From Diplonema japonicum (taxonomy: Eukaryota; Euglenozoa; Diplonemea; Diplonemida; Diplonemidae), in NCBI GenBank assembly GCA_964019335.1, contig OZ025722.1:186001-250000 (forward strand): a DNA stretch of 64,000 bases, given 5' to 3'. The position numbers and the translations under genes are program-made. A model generated the notes under the pieces. The model was given only the letters and a program-made list of their open reading frames with translations. It did no database searches and was not told where the DNA came from. Shown piece by piece: positions 56,575 through 64,000 of the stretch (positions are counted from its first letter, which is position 1; each line of letters starts with the position of its first letter).

Positions 56575-58428
56575 ATGCAGTCAAATCAAAAAGACTGCCA
56601 TGCAAAGTGTCAGAAGTGCGGCGTGCCACGCGACGAAAGAGCGTTGTTCTGCCCGTGGTGCGGTGCCATGGCTGCCGTTGGCGGTGCGCAGAAACAAGTA
56701 GGCCCAGCCGAGTACAGCGATATAGTAGGACATGTGAGATCAAACGTAACCCGCAACGAATATATGGCAAGAGCCCAGATCAAAGAACGTAGAGTAAGCG
56801 AAAAATCAGCCGTTCTGTGCAGCCTCAAAGAAACGTGTTCACGGAAACGGCTAACGGCAAGAGAAGCAACGGAAAGAACAAATCTAGAAAGATACCGATC
56901 ACGCGACGCCCCCACCACATCACCATCGCCTTCATCATCGGTCTGTAACGAAGATCTAATCGATCCAAACTTCGACTTCTTTGTAGAAAACGAACACGAT
57001 ATACCTTACACTAAATTGCGAACCCTGGAAAACGACGAAGGAGAATCGAGAGCGGATATCGTGAACAAGCACGCAGCTACCATTTTAAAACTGCGAATGT
57101 CCCATCAAGAGACTCTTATCTTCAATACCGAGGTGGTTCGAAAAAGGCAAAAGCTCAAGGGGAAAACCCCAATTGAAATCTTGCAAGCCTCGCAAACCCC
57201 CACCGAACAGTCGAACCGAATCCACTTCGTGTCATTAAACGGCAACAATACCCCCAAGTCGCGCAGAGCATCACGGATACGAACGCAGCCAGTACTACAG
57301 CCCCCTTCACCGAATGAATCACGAAAATGTGATGTCGAAAGCCTCATAAGAGCAGAAGTGACGGACCCTGTACGTTTTATCAACGCGGTTACTCAATTAA
57401 ACTTCAGGGCCGCGTGCAGTTTGCTGCCTGCCACATCGCAACTAAACAATGTGATCCGGTGTATAGTGCAGCATAAGGCGAGCCCGTCGGACCCCTTGGT
57501 GCGGCAGAGATTTCTCAAATCTTCGAGCTTTTTCGCGAGCTCGCGTGCTGTATCTACTACAACGACCCCTTTTTTCAGTTTGTACTTCAAAGCCATGATC
57601 GAAGCCGCACCGCAAGACGCTGCGCAGGCTTTGCAGAGTCGATTCAAACCGAACGAGACCGACTGTGAATTGCACTATCTTCTCGGGCTTGCGGTTCTTC
57701 GATCTTCGAAGGATTTGATTTCCGTGGCGAGCGGAAAGGAACACCTCCGAAAATGTTTGCTCATCGATCCAAAACACCCCGTCGCGAAGGACCTGCTCCG
57801 GAAAACAGATTCCCTCACCAAGCTTCGAACAGAATCTGCAGAAGCAGCGAAACGCGGGAAATGGTCCACCGCAAGAAACCTCCTCGCAAAGGCGCTCAAG
57901 ATAGACCCCAACAATGAAATGATGACCAAAGCTCTAAGAATGCGGAAAGCGGACGTTTCCTTCCAATCAGAATGCTACCACGATGCGATCCGAGAATACA
58001 CTGCAGTTTTGAATATTCACACAGATTTTGCAGAGGGGTACGCGAAGAGAGCCGCGGTACAAAACCGGTTGCACAACTACCAAGCAGCCTTTGATGATTA
58101 TCAGCAAGCCTTTCAATCAGGAGGTTCTGCATATAGTACACTTCTCGACGCGGCTGCCAGCCTGCTCAAGCAGTCTCGATCGCAGCCCTGTATTGCGTGT
58201 TCGCCTTATGAAGCTCTCTCGCTGCCGTTGACTGTAGACCTGAACGGGATCAAAAAACGATATAGGCGGCTCGCGCTAGAACACCATCCAGACAAGGCCA
58301 AGCATGTCAAGGCCGCCACCTCACAGTTCGCTCAGATATCGAATGCTTACGCTCTGATCAGCACCGCGGCTGCAAAGGCGGACAATGACAGGAAACACAC
58401 GTGCTGGCATGGCGCCCGGTCGGCATGA
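56575..58428 (+). CDS. Zinc-ribbon, TPR and C-terminal J-domain co-chaperone (617 aa)
   Basis: A zinc ribbon C12-x2-C15-x10-C26-x2-C29 opens the protein. A long charged, Ser/Pro-containing region follows to about 250. TPR-like helical pairs cover about 345-535 (LRKCLLIDPKHPVAKDLLRK, ARNLLAKALKIDPNNEMMTK, AIREYTAVLNIHTDFAEGYA). A J domain with the HPD motif (ALEHHPDKAKH near 570) ends the protein. TPR plus J domain is the DNAJC7/DNAJC3 plan, which stimulates Hsp70 ATPase while TPRs hold Hsp70 or Hsp90. No signal peptide is seen, so it is cytosolic and closer to DNAJC7. The N-terminal zinc ribbon is unusual for that group. Confidence 0.75.
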   Translation: MQSNQKDCHAKCQKCGVPRDERALFCPWCGAMAAVGGAQKQVGPAEYSDIVGHVRSNVTRNEYMARAQIKERRVSEKSAVLCSLKETCSRKRLTAREATERTNLERYRSRDAPTTSPSPSSSVCNEDLIDPNFDFFVENEHDIPYTKLRTLENDEGESRADIVNKHAATILKLRMSHQETLIFNTEVVRKRQKLKGKTPIEILQASQTPTEQSNRIHFVSLNGNNTPKSRRASRIRTQPVLQPPSPNESRKCDVESLIRAEVTDPVRFINAVTQLNFRAACSLLPATSQLNNVIRCIVQHKASPSDPLVRQRFLKSSSFFASSRAVSTTTTPFFSLYFKAMIEAAPQDAAQALQSRFKPNETDCELHYLLGLAVLRSSKDLISVASGKEHLRKCLLIDPKHPVAKDLLRKTDSLTKLRTESAEAAKRGKWSTARNLLAKALKIDPNNEMMTKALRMRKADVSFQSECYHDAIREYTAVLNIHTDFAEGYAKRAAVQNRLHNYQAAFDDYQQAFQSGGSAYSTLLDAAASLLKQSRSQPCIACSPYEALSLPLTVDLNGIKKRYRRLALEHHPDKAKHVKAATSQFAQISNAYALISTAAAKADNDRKHTCWHGARSA

Positions 58429-58981
58429 TTTCCTCAGTAGACCAAGTTCCCAGTTTGGACAACTTTTCCCAAAAAGACTTCAAAATTCCATTTATGATGA
58501 CCTGATCGACAGCGACGGTCCTCAGTCAACAAATGGAGGGAAAACAACTTGTGTCGTGTTGAAACCTTGTACCCCCCCCCCCCCCCCCCTCTCTTGTTGT
58601 TCGCCTTGCCGCAGTTTCAGAGAGTCGTGAAAACCACTTACCGATCGCCAAGTAATGACTTCACCACCTCGAGGTAACGGTAAAGTCATTACTTGTTGGT
58701 AGTAAATAGCTATTTTTTTTTTTTTTTCTGTCTTCTTTTTACAAAGAAGTGGCTTTTTTTTTTTTTTTTTTTTTCCCTCTTTTTTTTTTTTTTTTTTTTT
58801 TAATGAACAGTAAGCACCCCCATGCACACTGAAATTTTATCGAGTTTATTATTATATGATTTTATGCAACTTTGTGCCAGAGCAAAGAAAAAGAAAAATA
58901 GGAGGGGGGGGAGGGCGGGGAGGAGGAAGAAGAAAAAAAAAAGGAATAAAAAAAAAAAAAAAAAACGAAGGGAAAAAAAAA
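58429..58981. other. Intergenic with a 13-bp inverted repeat
   Basis: CAAGTAATGACTT (58649-58661) and AAGTCATTACTTG (58683-58695) are perfect inverted arms around a 21-nt loop, which itself contains the palindrome ACCTCGAGGT. The rest is C, T and A runs. The A-rich end leads into the next gene. Confidence 0.6.
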
Positions 58982-59070
58982 ATGGGAGAAGATGGCAATG
59001 CCCCCCCGAACATAAGTGAGGAAGAAACGCAGGAGATACAAAGGCTGAAGGAAGAGGTATGTGATGCGGG

Positions 59071-59112
<42 letters not shown>

Positions 59113-60523
59113 CTACGCCATCGAGGCAGGACACGAGGAGAATTTAATAAATATCGACAAGCTGCAAAGAGAGCTACGAAGCATATCGTTACAACTCATA
59201 ACGCAACTCCGCGAAGAAGAAGATGCTCAGGTTTCCAGCGACGACAGGTGGGTCGAGGCTGAAAGAGCAAAATCGGAACAAGAATGGTTGATAAAGGTAT
59301 TTTCCCTTCACACACACACACACCCATCAAAGGCACTGCAAGAAGAGTTCCAAGGCATTCAAAAATCTATGCAAGACAAACGCGAGCGAGAGGCAATCGA
59401 GGCCGAACAGCTTAAAAGCATAGAAGACACGGAAGAAGCAGAAGAAGAACTAGTAAAGGTCTTAATGGGAAGAGAACGAAGGCTGAGAGAGCTCGAGGAC
59501 CGCTCCCTCACTGCAGAGGAGCTGTACGAGAGGAAGACAGAGGAATTGAACGAGCTTCTCACCCAGCACGACGAAATGGTGAAGGAAAGCTCGAGGTACT
59601 TTACCACAACTGAGAGGCTGATGCTCGACAAGAAGGTTGAAACAGAATTGTTGACAACAGAGTACAAGAGCCTGCAAAAAAAACGAGACTCTCTGACAGA
59701 AACCTTGAAATATCTTGAAGAACACAAACGAGCAGCCATGACACGACACGCCGATGGGATCGAGATAAAAGCAAGTTTGGAAGCCCAACTACACAATGAA
59801 ACAACGCTTCGCAACGACGAAATCGTAACCCTCACAAACCTACTTAACACCACCATGGGCGAGGAAGCCAGCAACCAACGAATCACGAAGCTAGACGAGG
59901 CCATGATGATCATCAAAGCATACACCATAAACGTCCAGAAAGACCGCAAATTCATGTCAGATATATTTGAAGTCTGGTCCACTCCAGAATCGTCTCTTGA
60001 CGGTTTCCACTCCGCCTTTGCTTACTTGAAACAGTACGTTACCTCTGCTTTTGGGGAACAACCAGAAGATCAACGGTGGGTCCTGTGTACCACTCAAGAG
60101 GCTCGTTATGATGAAGTTGAATCACTTCTCTCCGCTATCAAGCAATTGGTAGTGTGTTACGATATTATGGGAACTGCACAGAAGAGAAGGATAGAATGCG
60201 GTCTCGACATTATCAGAAACTCTTCTCATGTGCAGCGGCTTGCGGTGGAAAACGGGTTGAAGTTCAAAGAGATGCTTGCTGCGAGAGAGGAACGGCGAAA
60301 ACAAGAGGACGAAGCAAAGGCCCGAAAACTGAAAAATACACTTGAAAAATCTCGTTTGAGAGTGTCGAAAAAACGTCCCCAAACCGATATTCCTCCTTCC
60401 GAGCGGGAGCCTTCTGAACGGCCCGGAGCACGGTCTGGATCCATAGCTTCGACGCCGACAACATTTATCCCCCCTAAGGCCAGGTCTGCTTCGCCAAAGC
60501 TCGCACCCGTTCATGGGCTGTGA
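58982..60523 (+). CDS. Long coiled-coil protein, unknown (about 483 aa)
   Basis: Exons 58982-59056, 59111-59296 and 59333-60523 join in phase 0. Introns are GTATGT...A-run-AG (54 nt) and GTATTT...ATCAAAG (36 nt). Both are multiples of three without a stop, so retention would insert poly-Lys or a His-Thr stretch. Most of the protein (residues about 10-260) is Glu/Lys/Leu coiled coil (ERRLRELEDRSLTAEELYER). A less charged helical part (about 285-385) follows, and a basic Ser/Pro-rich tail ends it. A cytoskeletal or flagellar role is plausible but not shown. The ATG is the first after the A-rich leader. Confidence 0.6.
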
Positions 60524-60834
60524 AAAGGGGTTTATTTCCTTTACCTTTATTGGTGTGTTTGGTCCCCATCCTCTCCCCCCTTTTTTTTTCCGTAGTGTTT
60601 CAAAGAAGAAGAAAAGAAAAAAAAAAAAGAAAAAAAAAAAAGTCCGTATGTTGTAACCCCTTTTTTTTTTTTGTTCCCCCCTCCCTACTACTAGACATTT
60701 TTTTTGTTCCCCATTGTTCCTTTGTTGTTCCCCCCCCCCTCTCCCCCCACCACACTTGTAGTCACTTTTTTTTTTCCCTCTTGTTTTCGCCCCTCCACCC
60801 CACCTCTCCCCAGCCCCCTTTTCTTTGTCTTTGT

Positions 60835-60872
<38 letters not shown>

Positions 60873-60995
60873 CTTTCTTTTATTCCTTGTTTTTACAACG
60901 CCCTTTTTTTAAAACCACTAAATTAAAGGGGGGGAGTGCGGTGGGCGGGGGGGGAAGGGGGGAGAAAAAAGAAGAAAACAAACAAAAAAAGAAAA
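60524..60995. other. Intergenic, pyrimidine-rich
   Basis: T and C runs, including a long T run at about 60837-60866, then a G-rich patch and GAAGAAAACAAAC before the next ATG. Nothing gene-like is seen. Confidence 0.5.
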
Positions 60996-62205
60996 ATGGT
61001 GGTAACACCCCTCCGAGAGCACGAGAATGAGTATTCCACATACACCACGACGAACAACAGAGAGCACAACCGGAAAACGGGGTACCACGTGAGCCTCGCA
61101 GACTCAAGGGGGATCGGCGCGAAACCACCGGTGGGCAGACTGGTGAAGGTGAGGGAAAGTGTTAAGAAGGACGTCAAAAAAACAGCGCCCGAGAAACCCG
61201 AAGGAACCAGCATGGGCATGCGCCTGACAAAACTGTTAATGAGGAAAAAATGCCGGACGGCCTACCACGGTAGGGAAGGCCAGCTGGTGTTGGACCATCC
61301 AGAAGGACAACACCACCCTCACCACAAAACAAACAGGTACGAGACCTACCGCCAAATCCCTGACAAGAACGGGGCGTCTGTGAACTGCCGGTCCACAAGA
61401 CACCTCATTCACAGTGGAGAACCGACTGACTACTCAACAGAAAACCACACTGCTTTTGCCCAACGCATGCCTGTGAAGGACGCAACAAGGTTTAACTCAT
61501 ACCTTGTCAGAGACCACTGTCATGTCCAGGACGTCTCTGGTGGTTCAAACCCTGACCGTTTTACAACTGTCCTTTCAGAGACGATGCCTCCACGTCCCCC
61601 TATCGGGCTGAACCCGGATGATCTGGACCTTCTCCATGCAACCGCCGCATCTGCTCCCAACGCCGATCTTCGCACGAAGCTTGGGCTTCTTTCAGGGAAA
61701 CGGCCTGGGTTCAAGCCGTCCAGCTATTCTCGTTCTGTCCAGAACGTTCCAGACCCGGAGAAGGGGACGGAGGGTGTTGCAAACCCGTTTTACTTCAAGG
61801 GGAAGGTTGCAAGCCATAAGACTCGTTTTGAAACGGAGGGTCAGCAGCGGGCTTCGTTATCGCATTCGTGGCATGTGTCTCAGACAAAGGTAAATAAATA
61901 ATTAAAAAGAAGAAGAAAAAAAAAAAATTAACAGCATAATCCGATGGCAAATTCTCGTAGGCTTGTTAAGAATCCTCCGTTCTGTCGGGATGGTGTGCAC
62001 CCCACGCAGACTGAGCTGGAGGTATTGAAAGAAAAAAAAAAAAAATATTTAGATTGATGGGACATTGCCAACATCAGCGCCTGTTGGGAGCCCTAGTGCG
62101 ATAATCTGGCACCAGCTTAAGGCGAGGGAGTCGAGGGGTTTCGGTGGGCAGCCTGCTTTCGGTTATGCTAGCAAGCTTCGGGAACAGGTGCAAAGATCTG
62201 GTTGA
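60996..62205 (+). CDS. Basic three-exon protein, unknown (377 aa)
   Basis: Exons 60996-61889, 61935-62021 and 62053-62205 join in phase 0 (298+29+50 codons). Introns are 45 nt (GTAAAT...AACAG) and 31 nt (GTATTG...TTTAG). The alternative AG at about 61960 would give an immediate stop. The protein is rich in His, Arg, Tyr and Asn, with little predicted long helix and several short motif-like stretches (HSWHVSQTK, NPPFCRDGVHPTQTELE, GGQPAFGYASKLREQV). Such composition is common in microtubule-associated flagellar proteins, but no family is recognised. Confidence 0.65.
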
Positions 62206-62508
62206 AAAAAAAAAAAGTTTAAAAATAGTTATTTATTTGTCCGTTGCTTTCCTCTCCTCCAGTAGTATTTCTTTTTTCTTCTTCTTTTTTTTTTTTTTAC
62301 CAACATGTTGTTTACCCCCCCCTTATAAAAATAAAGACATATGTCACTGTAAAACTTCCTCAGAAAATTCTTTTTTTTTTTTAAAAAAAAAGCGGACCAA
62401 TTCTTACAGTACTTTTGTTATTTAAAAGTTCCCCCTCCCCCCGTGAAGAACGGAAAAAAAACCCCCCCCACCGTTTCTTATTCTATTTTCTTTTCGCGCT
62501 ATTCTTTT

Positions 62509-62546
<38 letters not shown>

Positions 62547-62576
62547 CCCAAAAAAAAAAAAAGAAGAAAAAAAAAA
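62206..62576. other. Intergenic, homopolymer-rich
   Basis: T, A and C runs. A pyrimidine-rich tract (TTTCTTATTCTATTTTCTTT, 62474-62493) followed by A runs with several AGs is the probable trans-splice region of the PPIL4 gene. Confidence 0.5.
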
Positions 62577-63841
62577 ATGTCAATAGAACTCGGAGGGTGC
62601 GTGCTCCTCGAAACGAGCAAAGGGGACATCGTCATCGACCTGTTCACAAAGGACGCACCCAAAGCATGCGAGAACTTCCTGAAACTCTGCAAAATAAAGT
62701 ACTACAACAACACAACATTCTACAGAGTGGAGAAGGATTTTATAGCAGAGTGCGGTGACGTGGATAAGGAGGGCGGGAACTCCGTGTGGGGCGTCATAGC
62801 GGGCAAGACAAAAACGTTCGAAGACGAAACAAAAATGCAAACGAGAAAAAAAAACAAAACACGCTTCGAGCGAAGAGGGCTCGTCGGCATGGTGAACAAG
62901 GGGAAACCAAACACAAACACATCCAGATTCTTTATCCAACTGGGCGATCGCCACATTGACTTCTTAGATGAAAAACACACAATCTTCGGGGAAGTCTCTG
63001 AAGGACAGCACGTCGTGGAAAAGCTTAACGAAACATATGTAGATTCCAATCATGTCCCAGTGAGACGTTTTGCGATACACCACACCCATGTTCTCTGCGA
63101 TCCGTTTGCAGAGCCTCCCGGTCTGGCTTCGTTAATTCCTGAAAGATCTCCGGAGCCAGATTTTGCCGAGCTTGAATCTGATGACGCTGTCTCGTCTGGT
63201 TCTGAAGAAGAGGACATCGATCCTGAAAAATGGAGCGCGCTGATGGAAGCCCGAGAGGCAAAGTCTCGAGAAGTTATGCTTGAGATGGTAGGCGACATTG
63301 CCGACGCCGACACCGTCCCCCCTAAAAACGTTTTGTTCGTGTGCTGTATCAACCCGGTTACGGAGGACGAGGATCTCGAGCTTGCATTCTCCCGATTCGG
63401 GAAAATTACGTCCTGCGAGATTCTCCGTACAAAAGACGGGACCTCCCTCCAGTACTCCTTCATAGAATTCGCTTCTATAAAATCATGCGAACAAGTATGG
63501 GAAAAATTTTAAAAAAAAAAAAAAAAAAAATCCAGGCGTATCTTAAAATGGAAAACGTTCGAATCGACGACCGGCGTATCCACGTTGATTTTTCGCAGTC
63601 TGTGCCGCGTGTCTGGTCGTCTTGGATGAAGGGCGAGGATTCCAAGTCCCTCAAGGGCGGGAAGGGTGGGAAAGGCGGGAAGGGTGGGAAGGGCAGCAAG
63701 GGTTTTAAAGGCGGGAAGTCGGGCGGAGTGAAACGAAGGCGATCGACCTCGGACAGCTCGTCCGAACCCAGGCACAGGCAACGGAGAGACCGACGACGCT
63801 CGTCTTCAGAGGAAGAAAGAAGGTACCGGAGAAGACGCTGA
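62577..63841 (+). CDS. PPIL4: PPIL4-type cyclophilin-RRM protein (407 aa)
   Basis: Exons 62577-63494 and 63536-63841 join in phase 0 across a 41-nt GTATGG...TCCAG intron inside the RRM. Residues 1-165 form a cyclophilin domain (TTFYRVEKDFIAECGD, RRGLVGMVNKG, KHTIFGEV). Compared with classical cyclophilins the active-site Gln and the following Gly are Glu and Cys, and the SQF is SRF, so isomerase activity may be weak. A conserved linker (IPERSPEPD, MLEMVGDIADADTVPPKNVL) leads to the RRM, which ends DDRRIHVDFSQSV across the exon join. The tail is Gly-Lys repeats then Arg/Ser-rich. Family members are nuclear and link transcription to splicing. Confidence 0.9.
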
Positions 63842-63942
63842 TCGAAGAAATTTAAAAAAAAAAAAAAAGAAAGTGTTTCGACAGTGTCGGGAAAAAAGTT
63901 TTTGAAACTTTTTTTTGTTTCTTCTTTTTTTTTTCCCCCCAT

Positions 63943-63983
<41 letters not shown>

Positions 63984-64000
63984 CTCCAAAAAAAAAAAAA
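63842..64000. other. 3' flank and start of next spacer
   Basis: A and T runs with a small hairpin (AAAGTTT, AAACTTT, about 63895-63912). An A run of about 35 bases ends in AGGCCTCC near 63980, which looks like an intron or leader acceptor of the next gene. No coding sequence can be read. Confidence 0.4.

Overview
The window looks like nuclear DNA from a protist of the Euglenozoa, most likely a diplonemid (inference). Every gene I can support over 64 kb lies on the + strand. Introns are few, tiny (31-70 nt) and GT-AG. Intergenic DNA is short and dominated by long A, T or C runs. Several starts follow a pyrimidine tract plus AG, as expected of trans-spliced polycistronic transcripts. All three standard stop codons are used. 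I see no rRNA, tRNA or CRISPR. No spliced-leader RNA gene was recognised, so the lineage call rests on architecture only.

Left part, 1-28.6 kb, single-copy genes in order: 3' end of an RRM protein; a pentapeptide-repeat/RCC1 fusion; an LRR/EF-hand-like protein; a FAD-dependent amine oxidoreductase; a 1698-residue surface protein with VND(P/A)P repeats and about nine C-terminal membrane helices; two small or unknown proteins; an NRPS-like adenylation/carrier protein fused to ankyrin and armadillo repeats; thiamine pyrophosphokinase; several unknown coiled-coil or membrane proteins; a decayed piggyBac transposon with intact ends; a PPR protein; a second piggyBac remnant on the - strand; and a gephyrin-type molybdenum-cofactor enzyme.

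Middle part, 28.7-54.2 kb, is the striking region: a family of about 330-residue secreted cysteine-rich proteins. A diverged member (28759-29757) is followed by a 9.26-kb unit of four genes (called B, C, D, E here) and a 1.33-kb DNA transposon. The unit is present twice in full and a third time as B and C only. Beyond that lie diverged spacer DNA, a (TTGTG)29 satellite, a 3' fragment of a fourth C gene and a 5'-truncated LINE. The genes keep two variable eight-cysteine modules in the N-terminal half and a nearly invariant C-terminal half, which suggests gene conversion.

Right part, 56.5-64 kb: a zinc-ribbon/TPR/J-domain co-chaperone, a long coiled-coil protein, an unknown basic protein with three exons, and a PPIL4-type cyclophilin-RRM protein. 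The neighbours do not form an obvious pathway, as expected for polycistronic arrays. The cysteine-rich array is the one functional cluster.
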